The translations under genes and the position numbers were made by a program. The notes below the pieces were generated by a model. It ran no database searches. It saw only the letters and a list, made by a program, of their open reading frames with translations, and was not told the origin of the DNA. A stretch of DNA of 64,000 nt, taken from Sanghuangporus weigelae (Eukaryota; Basidiomycota; Agaricomycetes; Hymenochaetales; Hymenochaetaceae). Of the stretch, positions 1-9,160 are shown one piece after another (within the stretch, counting starts at the first letter, position 1; each line of letters begins with the position of its first letter). Where the stretch lies: assembly GCA_033182465.1 (NCBI GenBank), contig CP137319.1, positions 2,356,001-2,420,000 on the forward strand, read 5' to 3'.

Positions 1-353
1 AATTGGAGTGCCTTTCAGCGTGAAGGCACATCCTAGCATGATGCAAGGGAGTGACTTCACGTAAACTTTTGGCTTCTCCGTTGCATAGAGGATAATAAAA
101 GGTAGGCATAATCTGCTAATTCGGAGCCGGCACAATAAAACAATATACAAAATGTCTAGGCCCTTGTAGGTTCTTTGACACTTCTGCATAGTGCTTCATT
201 TGTGCTGGTTGGCCGAATAAGCGTGAAATAAAGAGGTGCATAAAGCATAATTTGGTCGGATGTGACCATAAATATCATAAGGTAAGAATGAAATGCATAA
301 TTGACCATGTCGGGTCACGATATGGGAAAGGGGTTGCATAAAAGAAGAGTTGT

Positions 354-1430
354 TTACAAATCTTCGGATTCTTCAGCCTCAGGTGTAGTCTGGGCCGAGT
401 TCGCTGGGGTATATAGTTCCCTGCTTTCACCTTCTTCACTTGACTCTGTATCATCGGAGTGTATGTACATGTCCTCCTGTTCCGACATAGTAAGCATCTC
501 GTCTGGCTGGTAGAGTTCGTTCGGGTACTGGTAGACTGAGATCATCAGATCTTCCAGCAAGGGGTGTCGTGTAGCCTGTAGTTTTTCTCTGGCTTCTTCC
601 TCTCGGTTGTTGAGTTCCATAAGGTAATGAGGGTCGTAGTTAACCTCTTTGCCTTCGACTACGTGGTGCTCTATGGCATCGAGTGGTAGCTCGTCCGTAG
701 TAGAGTTCCTCGCTTCAATAACCGTTCGGTATCTCGTTCCTTCGTAATACTTCGTCATGTTGAGTACCGTCATGAACTGCATGGTGTGGGATGCATAGAA
801 GCCCGTCTGGTCGGCTATGTATATAATGTACTTCATCGCATCGATGCTCATCGGATGATAGTGACTCCATCGCATCATTCGGTTAAGAATTGCGGTAGTC
901 ATGTCTCGTCGGTAGGCGCAAATTTGAATTGCCGAATGATAGATGCCCATGATGTTCTTGTATGTCGTTTCGTGCCTAAAGTCGATCTTGCCTCGATGTA
1001 ATGCTTGTGTTTCGAGTTCGATCGCGTAGGTTAGAAATGCATCATCATTGAGTCGGCGTAATGCTGCGTCTCGAGGGTTACTGAGTTTGAATAACCACTC
1101 GTCTGAGTGATTCGCCATCATAAGGTGGGGTATTTCGTCTCGGTTGTGGTGGATTGCGTTCCACTTGTCGAATAGATCATCGAAGTACTTCCCTGGGCAT
1201 AGGGGTACGATTTCGTCTTCGTAGTTCTCTTCGTTGAATCGGTTGCACAGCTGTGGCCATTGATAACGTTCGGTCGGTGGCCTAAGTGCAAATGTCCATT
1301 CTGGTGCATCTTCTGGTTGACAGAATGCATGTAGCTCATCGAAGATAGGCATAGCTGAGTAGTAGTTCGTCTGCAGTGAAGTAGAGCTGTTGAGATTCGA
1401 GTTGTTGTTCCTTAGCTCGAAGTTCTCCAT
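354..1430 (-). CDS. Third ORF of Ty3 element (copy A), 358 aa, unknown function
   Basis: This ATG-started frame lies 175 nt downstream of the pol stop in element orientation, where some Ty3 elements carry env or an accessory gene. The protein is hydrophilic. I see no signal peptide, no membrane segment and no furin-like site, so it does not look like an envelope protein. The middle is rich in aromatic and charged residues, including a stretch RMMRWSHYHP. The last 50 residues are strongly acidic (for example DDTESSEEGESRE). The same frame is intact in copy B at 30848-31924 with the same protein. I do not recognise a family. It could be expressed from a spliced or subgenomic RNA. Confidence 0.7.
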   Translation of the reverse strand: MENFELRNNNSNLNSSTSLQTNYYSAMPIFDELHAFCQPEDAPEWTFALRPPTERYQWPQLCNRFNEENYEDEIVPLCPGKYFDDLFDKWNAIHHNRDEIPHLMMANHSDEWLFKLSNPRDAALRRLNDDAFLTYAIELETQALHRGKIDFRHETTYKNIMGIYHSAIQICAYRRDMTTAILNRMMRWSHYHPMSIDAMKYIIYIADQTGFYASHTMQFMTVLNMTKYYEGTRYRTVIEARNSTTDELPLDAIEHHVVEGKEVNYDPHYLMELNNREEEAREKLQATRHPLLEDLMISVYQYPNELYQPDEMLTMSEQEDMYIHSDDTESSEEGESRELYTPANSAQTTPEAEESEDL

Positions 1431-1605
1431 GTTTTATACCATCTTGTTGGTATGTCGGCGATGTCTTGCCTAATTCTTCTATCTCTGCTCTCGCTTTGGT
1501 GTGCCACATTGATGTCATCGCTTGGTAAGGTCATTGGGGACCTTACTCATCATCTCTATTGTGGATCCATAAGCGGCTCCATCGGGTGGAGTGCATGTGA
1601 TGCAA

Positions 1606-4600
1606 CTATTGCCTCATTCGTTTTCGTGCGGCGATCCATTGGTTAAGGTTCGGTGGCTGGATTGCCTGAGGATACTTTTTATGGAATGCTTCGATCATTT
1701 GATAGGAGTTCTTGAGGTTGTCAAGTGGCTCCCATGTTCGCTCCTGGTATCCTTTCCATTGGATAAGGTATTGGACCTTGCTCCGATGACGTCTTGTGTT
1801 ATGAATCGTCTCCACTTCGTACTCTGTTTCTCCCTCCACTTCAATAGGTGGTGGTTCATCCAAAGTGGGTCTTCCAGGGTATTCCTTTCGTTTGTAAGGC
1901 CTGAGAAGACTCGCATGAAACACTGGGTGGATCGGAAGGGTTTCGGGTAAGCGTAATCTGAATGACACTTGTCCGACTGCCTTCTCGACTTTATAAGGCC
2001 CTGCCCATTTCATTGCAAGTTTCTTCGTTGGTTCCAATCGACTGAGATTCCTCATGTCTAGTAACACTTCGTCTCCTGGCTTGTACTCTGGCAGTTTGCC
2101 TCGATGCAGGTCTGCATAAAGCTTCATTGCCTCATTCGCTTGCCTAATCGAATTATAGGCTTCTTGCTGTACTTGTCGAAGCTCCTCTAGGTGATTTATT
2201 GCTTCTGGGACGTTTGAATCACCGGTCTCCGCAACGTCCAGGTGAGGATGCCATCCATACAGTGTATAGAATGGTGACTGATGTGTAGTACTGTGCTTCC
2301 TGTTGTTGTAGGCGAATTCTGCTATATCGATGTACTCTGCCCAATCTGTTTGTCGGTAGGACACATAGCAGCGTAAGTACTGTTCAAGCTCTTGATTTAG
2401 TCGCTCGGTTTGACCATCGGTTTGTGGATGATACGCTGTACTAGTTTTCCAATCGACATCGATGAGTCTGCAGAACTCCTTGAGGAATTGCGCGGTGAAG
2501 TTGCTACCTCGGTCGGAGATTACTCGTTTAGGGGCCCCGTAGTATTTGAAGACATGTTGGCGGAACAAACGTGCCAACTGCTTAGCATTGGGTATTCCTT
2601 GGCAAGGAATGAACTTCCCCATTTTAGTGAGTTTGTCCACTATAACGAGTATCGCACTGTAGCCTTCATTGCTGACTGGTAAGTCGGTAATCAGGTCACA
2701 GGTTATGGTTTCCCATGGTTGATGTGGTGCCTCCAACGGTTGGAGCGGCGGATTTCGAAACTGTCGAATCGGTTTTGCACGCTGACATATGTCGCAGGTT
2801 GCGGTATATGCTCGGATCATTTCTTCCATCTTCGGCCAATAGTATGATCGCTTTACAAGCTCTATGGTCTTTTCTGCTCCTGGGTGGCCTGCAAGTTTGT
2901 GATCATGGCGCCTTCGGATTAGCAACGCTCGTAGGTTGGCGGACGGCGGGATATATAATGCATTGGTTACGTAGTGCAAGCCGTTCCTGTAACTGTAGCC
3001 GTTGCTCTGCTTGATCGCCTGAATCTCCTTCTTAGCCTCCTCGGTATTGTAGTTCCTCTTGATCGTTCGGATAATAGGATCAGAGATAGTGACCATTTCA
3101 GTTTCTAGCTTGTATAGACCGTTGATCTCTGTGCGTCGCAATGTTTGTTGCTTGATCGTATCAGGAGGTAATAAGGTAACTCCTAAGTTGTCCTTGTCCT
3201 CTGGCATATAGTCGGATCGTCGTGATAGCTCGTCAGCTTGGTTCTTCTTGCCTGGCCAATGGAGAATCTTGAAGTTATATCGTGATAACTCTAGTGCCCA
3301 TCTCGCTTGACGTCTCGATAGATTCTGAGCTGTCATGAAGTATCGGAGATTTGCATGATCGCTTCGGATTGTTACTGGTTCTTTGGTTCCCTCCAATAGG
3401 TGTCTCCAATGCTTGAGTGCTTCCATAATTGCTAGCATCTCTTTGTCATACGTCGGATAGTTTCGTTGGGTGTTCGTTAGAGTTTTCGACATGAAACCTA
3501 ATGGTCTCAGTTCTCCTTGGTTGTCTTCTTGTTGTAAGACTGCACCAATCGCTACATCGGATGCGTCGGTTTCCAATGTGTATGATTTGTCTGGCTTTGG
3601 CATTGCCAATGCGACTTCCGTTTCGAATGCCTTCTTGATACTTTCGAATGCCTTATCTTGTGCCTCTGCCCATATGAACTTGCGATCCTTTTTGATAAGG
3701 TCGCCAATGGGTGCGAATGTATCGGCATAGTTCCTGATGAATCTTCGGTAGAAGTTACAAAATCCTTGGAACTTTCGAACTTGTCGTTTCGTCTTTGGCA
3801 CTGGCCATTCGTGAATAGCTTTGAGCTTATAAGGATCCATCTGGATGCCTTTCGTTCCTACTACAAATCCCAAGTAGTCGAGCTGGGTTTGGAGGAAGTG
3901 ACATTTCTCGATTTTGAGGTAAATGTCGAGCTCTCGGCATTTCTGTAGAATTGCCCTGAGGAGTTTCCAATGTTCCTCTTCAGTTTGTGCTTGACCAATA
4001 AGGTCGTCCAAATAGTTGAGTGCTTCTTCTGTCCTGAGCCAATATTCGAAGTTGTCATTCATGAATCGTTGGAATACTGCAGGTGAGTTCTTCATTCCAA
4101 ACATCATGACCTTTGGCTTGTAGACTGCATTGCCAACTCGGAATGCTGCCTTCCACTCGTCTCCTTCTCGGATTCGCAGGTTGTTGTAACCTGATCGCAT
4201 GTCGAGTGTAAAGAAGAATTTTCCTTTCTCCAGTTTCTCTGGGAGAACACTCATGATCGGTATCGGGTATGGATCTGATACTGTCGTGTCGTTGATGTCT
4301 CGGTAATCGGTTACTGCTCGTGCTCCTCCGTCTTTCTTTCCTACAAAGAAGACTGGTGCTGCTACCGGACATGGTTCATGTGGTTGAACCTTTTCAATCC
4401 ATCCTTTGTCAAGTAACTCTTTGACATAAGCATCGAGTGCTGCCTGCTCTTCTCGTGTGAGCTTGATAATAGGCCTCGGTTTCGGTAATGGTACTCCTTC
4501 TTTGAGGTTAATTGCCATATCCCATTTCGTATGCTTGGGTAACCTTCTTGACTTGTCAGGATCAAAGACATCTGCGTAGTCTTCTATTTCCTTTGGTAGG

Positions 4601-6210
4601 AGTTTTCGCCAATCTCGTTTCTGTGTTCCTAGTAGTCCTTCTGCAGCTGCCTTTTGTTGAGAATACTGCTGGGATACTGAACTCGCTTTGTTCAGAGGCT
4701 GTGAGACTTGGTTCTGCTGCCTTGGTGACCAATTTCGATTGATGTCTAGCTCTAGCTTTGCAGCGAGCTCTTCCTTTCTGGTAAGGGTAGCTGGTTGGTT
4801 GGTCGTCCTAAGACTTTCAATGTCTTCTGGTTCTATATCGCGCATAGGAGTGTCTTCTGTTGTCTCCTGCTCGTCTTGCATCTCGATATCGCTTTCGTTG
4901 TCTGCCCATCTTGTACGCTTCGGTGTGGGACTAGCTCCTCGCATTAACGATGCCGTTCTCGGTCGTATAATGCCTGCCACTGGCTTCTCTGGATACCGTG
5001 TCTTTCGTGGTCGTATCCTATACTTCATGCCCGGGTTTTCTTCTGGTGATGGCCAGAGTTCTTCATCTTCCGGCATGTTTTGCCTCAGTGGATGTATCTT
5101 CTGTGGTGGTTGTTTCTTCCAACGTTTCGGAGAGTCGTTTATTTCCTCCTGTTCGTCTAGGCTATGCTTGCCTGTTATCTCTTCTGTTTCGCCTTCGGAT
5201 GTCTGGTACAATTGCCATGCTGGGATCATCCGTCTCGGTATGTGCCTTGGTCGTCGTTGCACTATACTCGTTCCTTGTGGTGCCTGTTTCTTCCATCGCT
5301 TGGGAGTGTAGTTTATTTCCTCCTCATCTCGATGATGCTTGTTTGCCGTTTCCTGTTGTGGCTGTTTCGTTGCAGAGTCTGGTATATTTTCCGTGCTCGG
5401 ACTCTTCACTTCTGGCGTCTGTTTTGCCTGTTCCAGTCTTGGTGTTGCTGGTCTGGTTTCCGGCTTCGCTTGTGGCTTCGTTTCGTGAGAGTGTCCGTTG
5501 TTGTCTCTCCTTGGCGCAAATATTATTCCTGGTGCTCCAGAGTGTCGATAGTTGTCTCTGTCCTGAGCCTGTTGCTTCGTGTTATGCCTAGGTCTTGTCT
5601 TGTCAGGTTTGCCTTTCGTTTGCCGTTTCCGTTTGCGCTTCCTGTGCCTTCGCTTCTTGGTAGCTCGTATGACGTTGAGCTCGAATGGTATCGAATTACC
5701 ATTCCGATTCCATACTTGATTCTTCCAATCAATTTCGGGATTGACTTTGGCCAAATAGTCAATTCCTAGGATCACTTGATCCTGTCCTGTGGTTGCTACT
5801 GCCAACGTTTGTGGCTGCGGTTTAGGTCCATCAAAAATTAATGTGTAGACCTCGTGCGTGATTGCTCCTCCTTGGTTGGGACTTCCATCCGCATTATTCA
5901 AAGGTCGAGGGTGATCAAGCCTCTTTTTGAATAGGCTGTAGTGTCGTACCAAGTTGGGGTGTATCGTGCTGCATGTAGCTCCGGAATCGATTAACGCTTT
6001 GACTGCTAGGGTCTTTGTTCCAACCTTCACTCGAATAGGTAATCGGGGATGCAATGCTTGTATTGGCAATCGCTTATTGTACATCGCTTCACTGGGGTTG
6101 AACCCAGGAGGTTTGAAACACTGGTTGTTGAAACCTTTCTCGTCACCCTTGTTACACTCACATCGCGCAGTCTCGTTCGATGGAGGTCTTAATCTTTTCC
6201 CTGTTGCTCT
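1606..6210 (-). CDS. pol: Pol polyprotein (PR-RT-RNaseH-IN-chromodomain), copy A
   Basis: The frame opens at 6210, inside the end of gag, and its first ATG is at 6084 (1492 aa from there). In order, counted from that ATG: aspartic protease with LIDSGAT near residue 33; a basic, low-complexity linker of about 400 residues; reverse transcriptase with YLDD near 690; RNase H with TDASD near 839; integrase with an HHCC zinc region near 1065-1100 (CDICQRAK), catalytic Asp near 1130 and 1190 (ISDRGSNF) and Glu near 1230; a GPY/F module (WAGPY) near 1365; and a C-terminal chromodomain near 1418-1470 (YLIQWKGY, TWEPLDNL). The domain order PR-RT-RH-IN-chromodomain defines the chromovirus branch of Ty3. 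Expression from gag is probably by -1 frameshifting at 6195-6201. The long linker between protease and RT is unusual. Confidence 0.93.
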   Translation of the reverse strand, partial: RATGKRLRPPSNETARCECNKGDEKGFNNQCFKPPGFNPSEAMYNKRLPIQALHPRLPIRVKVGTKTLAVKALIDSGATCSTIHPNLVRHYSLFKKRLDHPRPLNNADGSPNQGGAITHEVYTLIFDGPKPQPQTLAVATTGQDQVILGIDYLAKVNPEIDWKNQVWNRNGNSIPFELNVIRATKKRRHRKRKRKRQTKGKPDKTRPRHNTKQQAQDRDNYRHSGAPGIIFAPRRDNNGHSHETKPQAKPETRPATPRLEQAKQTPEVKSPSTENIPDSATKQPQQETANKHHRDEEEINYTPKRWKKQAPQGTSIVQRRPRHIPRRMIPAWQLYQTSEGETEEITGKHSLDEQEEINDSPKRWKKQPPQKIHPLRQNMPEDEELWPSPEENPGMKYRIRPRKTRYPEKPVAGIIRPRTASLMRGASPTPKRTRWADNESDIEMQDEQETTEDTPMRDIEPEDIESLRTTNQPATLTRKEELAAKLELDINRNWSPRQQNQVSQPLNKASSVSQQYSQQKAAAEGLLGTQKRDWRKLLPKEIEDYADVFDPDKSRRLPKHTKWDMAINLKEGVPLPKPRPIIKLTREEQAALDAYVKELLDKGWIEKVQPHEPCPVAAPVFFVGKKDGGARAVTDYRDINDTTVSDPYPIPIMSVLPEKLEKGKFFFTLDMRSGYNNLRIREGDEWKAAFRVGNAVYKPKVMMFGMKNSPAVFQRFMNDNFEYWLRTEEALNYLDDLIGQAQTEEEHWKLLRAILQKCRELDIYLKIEKCHFLQTQLDYLGFVVGTKGIQMDPYKLKAIHEWPVPKTKRQVRKFQGFCNFYRRFIRNYADTFAPIGDLIKKDRKFIWAEAQDKAFESIKKAFETEVALAMPKPDKSYTLETDASDVAIGAVLQQEDNQGELRPLGFMSKTLTNTQRNYPTYDKEMLAIMEALKHWRHLLEGTKEPVTIRSDHANLRYFMTAQNLSRRQARWALELSRYNFKILHWPGKKNQADELSRRSDYMPEDKDNLGVTLLPPDTIKQQTLRRTEINGLYKLETEMVTISDPIIRTIKRNYNTEEAKKEIQAIKQSNGYSYRNGLHYVTNALYIPPSANLRALLIRRRHDHKLAGHPGAEKTIELVKRSYYWPKMEEMIRAYTATCDICQRAKPIRQFRNPPLQPLEAPHQPWETITCDLITDLPVSNEGYSAILVIVDKLTKMGKFIPCQGIPNAKQLARLFRQHVFKYYGAPKRVISDRGSNFTAQFLKEFCRLIDVDWKTSTAYHPQTDGQTERLNQELEQYLRCYVSYRQTDWAEYIDIAEFAYNNRKHSTTHQSPFYTLYGWHPHLDVAETGDSNVPEAINHLEELRQVQQEAYNSIRQANEAMKLYADLHRGKLPEYKPGDEVLLDMRNLSRLEPTKKLAMKWAGPYKVEKAVGQVSFRLRLPETLPIHPVFHASLLRPYKRKEYPGRPTLDEPPPIEVEGETEYEVETIHNTRRHRSKVQYLIQWKGYQERTWEPLDNLKNSYQMIEAFHKKYPQAIQPPNLNQWIAARKRMRQ

Positions 6211-7277
6211 TTACTTGCTAGGGATTTGCGAATGTTGTTTCGGTATTCTTCGTCATGCTTGCAAGTCCATCCTGCTGATTCGTCGCCTTTAGCCCATGCT
6301 ACATGGTCGTAGTGGACTGGCCTTCGGCAGTGTGGATCGGGACATGTTTCCTTGAAATCGATTGTTCGTGTTGTCATCGTCCTCCGTTTTACACCATTAG
6401 TCTTCTTCGGCCGCTTAGAGGAAGAACCCTTTTGCTTCCTTGGTGCCTTGCACTCCTTTGCGTAATGTCCTGACTTTTCACAGTTGTAGCATTTGCCTCC
6501 CTTCTTCGGCAAGCCTCGGAGTGCATCTACATCCATGGCGTCTGGATCTCGTTTCGTTGTTTGTACTGGTGGTCGGAAAGATGACTGTCCATTCGATTTG
6601 AATCTTGGGGTATATGTTTGACTACCCATGAGCCTTTGCCTGGCATCAGAGTTTGCTAGGTTGCTTGTCCATTCCATCCATGCATCGAGGTCGTTCTTCT
6701 CGAAAGCATCGGGTTGTACAGATTCGACTCGTCGTTTGACCCACATGTCTAGTCCTTTGACATAGATGTACTTGAGCATCTGCTTATCCATCGTGTCTGG
6801 TGCTCGTGCTTTGAGTCGTCGGAACTCGTCGTTGTACGCCCTAATGCTTGCTCCTTTCTGCTGGATGCATAGTAGTTGGAATAGGGCTTCCTGTTCTCCA
6901 ATGATCGGATGTCCTGCTCGGATCCTCATCCAGTTCAGCATGTCCTTGAGTGATGCGAACATTCCATTTGTTGCAGCGATAATCGCAGGTACTGGTTTCA
7001 GTTTCCCATTGGCATCGAATGATGTTAGGGTATTCTTCTCTGCAAACCAATCGTAGCTGTCGCCTTCTAGTGCCGCAAATAGGCTCTTTGCGATCTCCTC
7101 CTCATCCTTGACTCCATGCTGTGCCAGCTTCGAGATACATCGACTAATCCACAGATCAATATCTTCGCTTCGCTTGCCATAGTACTTCGGAAGCTTGATG
7201 CTGTGTTTAGAGAGTTGTGTCTGAAGAGTCTGTAGTTGCTGCTCCAGTGCTTGCACCTTCTGGTCGGTTGTCGACAT
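6189..7277 (-). CDS. gag: Gag polyprotein, 362 aa, copy A
   Basis: The ATG frame begins with a short coiled coil (KVQALEQQLQTLQTQ), followed by a retrotransposon-gag-like helical region (YGKRSEDIDLWISRC, SLFAALEGDSYDWF) typical of Ty3 capsids. A single zinc knuckle CYNCEKSGHYAKEC (CX2CX4HX4C) lies near residue 259. A second Cys/His-rich stretch (CPDPHCRRPVHYDH) lies near 313. The first 71 nt overlap the end of the upstream 344-aa ORF in another frame. The frame opens only five codons before the ATG, so this ATG is the natural start. Gag forms the particle that packages element RNA. Confidence 0.92.
   Translation of the reverse strand: MSTTDQKVQALEQQLQTLQTQLSKHSIKLPKYYGKRSEDIDLWISRCISKLAQHGVKDEEEIAKSLFAALEGDSYDWFAEKNTLTSFDANGKLKPVPAIIAATNGMFASLKDMLNWMRIRAGHPIIGEQEALFQLLCIQQKGASIRAYNDEFRRLKARAPDTMDKQMLKYIYVKGLDMWVKRRVESVQPDAFEKNDLDAWMEWTSNLANSDARQRLMGSQTYTPRFKSNGQSSFRPPVQTTKRDPDAMDVDALRGLPKKGGKCYNCEKSGHYAKECKAPRKQKGSSSKRPKKTNGVKRRTMTTRTIDFKETCPDPHCRRPVHYDHVAWAKGDESAGWTCKHDEEYRNNIRKSLASKEQQGKD
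6195..6201 (-). promoter_or_regulatory. Candidate -1 ribosomal frameshift heptamer GGGAAAA
   Basis: Read on the minus strand in the gag frame this is G GGA AAA, the X XXY YYZ pattern, followed by GAT and the gag stop TAA. Slipping back one base gives GGG AAA and enters the pol frame, which is open from 6210 with no stop down to 1606. The gag-pol overlap is only 22 nt, so a shift has little other room. The related heptamer GGGAAAC drives -1 frameshifting in the sushi-derived gene PEG10. A stimulatory structure downstream was not verified. Confidence 0.7.
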
Positions 7278-8241
7278 GATCGTAAGTGCTTATGGGCACT
7301 GCTGGTGGTGAATAGGATGGTGGTGGTGGATTCTCTGGCGCTTGGGTTGCTACTGAACCACTTGCTGGTACTGCAGGTACTGTTGGTACTTGGATGATAA
7401 CCGTTCGAGGTGGGGTTCTGAGTAAGAATGGCCTTCGTGATGCTTCTTCGTCTGAGGACACTGATTCGTCAGAACTCTGTTCCTGTTGGGCTCTCTCTCT
7501 TGGTAGAAAGTATTCCCAGCGTTGTGCTGCCTGAGCTACTTCTCGAATTCGTTGAGCGTGTTCGAGTATGTTCCTTGAGGTAGCTTCGGTTGTCTGTACC
7601 GATGTGAGTATAGCTGCGTAGGTGCGTTGACTCGACTCGATTGTTTGTCCTAGTTGGAGTAGGGCTTCTCGCAGGTTATGGATGTCTTGAACAATCCTTG
7701 GTTGATCTAGAGCTGTCCTGTTAAGCTCTCCGACTCTCGTCTCAATCGTCTGTAGTTGTTGTTCCTGGGCCGTAATCCTGTTCCGGATAGCGTTGAGCTC
7801 TCGGTCAAGTACTCCGTTCCCGTCTATGACCCGTTGATTGAGTGCCCCTGCTGCTCGATCCAATTCCAGAGTATATCTCTCTAGAGCTGCTACCTGTGCT
7901 CCAATTCTTCGAGTAGTTGTTTCGAGTGCTTCGAATCGATCTCCTACTGCTGTCGCGTATGCTCCGGTTGGTAGACTGTTTGACTGCCCCGTGTTTGCAG
8001 TTCGTTCTTCCAGTCTTTCAACCCTTTCTTGTAGCCTTCTGATCACTGGTGGATACAATATGCTGTGGTTCGTTGTCGCGTATAGTATGTCGTGATCGCT
8101 TTCCAGACTACGTAGCCTGTTGGTGATATGTTGAACTCGTTCGTCGAGGGATCTAGGTGTGAACCTCGTTTGATTATCGTTCGCCCGTTCGTTCGTTCGA
8201 TGACCGTTACTTCTGTTGTTGGCGTTTCCTGATCGGTTCAT
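7207..8241 (-). CDS. Pre-gag ORF of Ty3 element, 344 aa coiled-coil protein, copy A
   Basis: The ATG overlaps the stop of the upstream non-AUG frame as ATGA (8238-8241), an arrangement seen in termination-reinitiation. Residues of roughly 30-210 form long heptad-rich helices (RLQERVERLEER, GAQVAALERYTLELDRA, AQEQQLQTIETRVGEL). An acidic Ser-rich patch (SSDESVSSDEE) and a Pro-rich tail follow. The tail contains PPPPSY, matching a PPxY late-domain motif; copy B has PPPTSY instead, which breaks it. The 3' end overlaps gag by 71 nt, with gag in the +1 register. Most Ty3 elements lack such an ORF. It may be an extra structural subunit or an N-terminal Gag extension; no family is recognised. Confidence 0.75.
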   Translation of the reverse strand: MNRSGNANNRSNGHRTNERANDNQTRFTPRSLDERVQHITNRLRSLESDHDILYATTNHSILYPPVIRRLQERVERLEERTANTGQSNSLPTGAYATAVGDRFEALETTTRRIGAQVAALERYTLELDRAAGALNQRVIDGNGVLDRELNAIRNRITAQEQQLQTIETRVGELNRTALDQPRIVQDIHNLREALLQLGQTIESSQRTYAAILTSVQTTEATSRNILEHAQRIREVAQAAQRWEYFLPRERAQQEQSSDESVSSDEEASRRPFLLRTPPRTVIIQVPTVPAVPASGSVATQAPENPPPPSYSPPAVPISTYDHVDNRPEGASTGAATTDSSDTTL

Positions 8242-8624
8242 GAACTTCGTTTCTCGCCTGATGCTTCAGGGTTATTGTTCCTTGGTGCTGTTAACCAAGT
8301 AGTTCCTTTCTCGTCGAATGTAGCAATAGTGGAAGGGACTGCTGCTACTTTCGTGGTTGTTGTTTGCGTGCTCCCAACTGCAGGGCTACCAGATGCCTTT
8401 GCTATTAGGTACACTTCGTCGTTGTAGGGGTTATGATAGTAGATATGTGATTTAAGTGAATCGGGTTTGTCGTTCTCCAGGATGTGCACTTGTCCTGAGG
8501 ATTCGATATGGGTACTAGTCTCGAAACTAGTGACGTCGATAGGGACTTGAGGTCGACGGTCCTCGCCTCGATAAAACACTAGCCAAGAACCTTGCCCGTG
8601 AGAGGTGGTGGTAAAACTAGCGAG
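8238..8624 (-). other. Open leader frame without ATG between primer site and pre-gag ORF, copy A
   Basis: The frame opens right after the putative primer-binding site and runs about 128 codons to a stop that overlaps the next ATG as ATGA. There is no ATG in it. It contains a plausible protein-like stretch (VPIDVTSFETSTHIESS, then a Thr/Ala-rich tail). It is intact in both copies A and B. It could be translated from a non-AUG codon, reached by splicing from the LTR leader, or be a decayed N-terminus. Confidence 0.35.
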
Positions 8625-8626
8625 TT

Positions 8627-8638
8627 ATCTTTCGATCC
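8627..8638 (-). other. Putative self-primer binding site, copy A
   Basis: On the minus strand the sequence GGATCGAAAGAT lies 2 nt inside the 5' LTR, where Ty3 elements have their primer-binding site. It is the exact reverse complement of the 12 nt at 8900-8911, which start about 30 nt after the LTR TATA box. That matches Tf1-type self-priming, in which the RNA 5' end folds back as primer. No matching tRNA 3' end was recognised. Confidence 0.7.
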
Positions 8639-8899
8639 AATGTTAGGGAGTAGGCCCGGGGTTACACCGGTTTGATCCTTTTGCCTAAGCAGCGGTGTGT
8701 TGTGCAGAGGTGATCTTATCTTCCCACGTCTGGCTGTACCACGCGGTCCCTTACTAGCCTTCCTAGTCGCGGTCCGAGTTATGGATGCTTTCAGATACGA
8801 GGTAATAGTAAAGCAGATTGGGATTTCCAAGAGGCGTGATAGTACAAAGCACACAGTAATAGCTCGCTGTAGGGCAAGCTTTACACCAGTGTGTTAAGA

Positions 8900-8911
8900 G
8901 GATCGAAAGAT
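8900..8911 (-). other. Predicted RNA 5' end / self-primer segment in LTR, copy A
   Basis: On the minus strand ATCTTTCGATCC starts 34 nt after the first base of the TATA box at 8945. It is perfectly complementary to the segment beside the LTR at 8627-8638. Flanking bases do not extend the match, so complementarity is exactly 12 nt. Confidence 0.65.
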
Positions 8912-8938
8912 GGGGAAATGAGGGCCTAATCCTACAAC

Positions 8939-8945
8939 TATTTAT
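8939..8945 (-). promoter_or_regulatory. TATA box of LTR promoter, copy A
   Basis: ATAAATA on the minus strand lies upstream of the predicted RNA start at 8911, at Pol II TATA spacing. The motif is kept in the diverged LTR-C at 16670-16676. Confidence 0.65.
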
Positions 8946-9160
8946 GCTCCCAGATATTCCATTTTCCGTCCTATTTCTTACTCATCCTGTCTCCACTTTA
9001 CTCCACTTTCCTCCACCATTACATCTGTCCCTTTGTCATCCTGCTGCGCTTCGCTCCACTTTGCTCCAATCTTTGTAAGGTCGTCTCCACTATGACAGAA
9101 TTCTTTGGAGTTGCTGACTGAGACAATAGAGGTGGTGCTCCGATATGGAATGCTCCACTG

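Noticed and set aside
354-1430. Envelope gene
   Set aside because: No signal peptide, transmembrane segment or cleavage site in the third ORF.
4688-5769. Long plus-strand open frames (and their twins at 35182-36263) opposite pol
   Set aside because: They are complementary shadows of the basic, low-complexity linker in pol, rich in Ser/Val/Cys with no protein-like character.
8613-8640. Conventional tRNA primer-binding site
   Set aside because: The segment after the LTR did not match any tRNA 3' end I could recall, whereas its exact complement occurs at the predicted RNA start; self-priming was preferred.
8579-8854. Minus-strand open frame of 91 codons in R/U5 of the LTR (also at 39073-39348)
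   Set aside because: It has no ATG at its start and no protein-like features; it spans the LTR/primer-site boundary and is better explained as non-coding leader.
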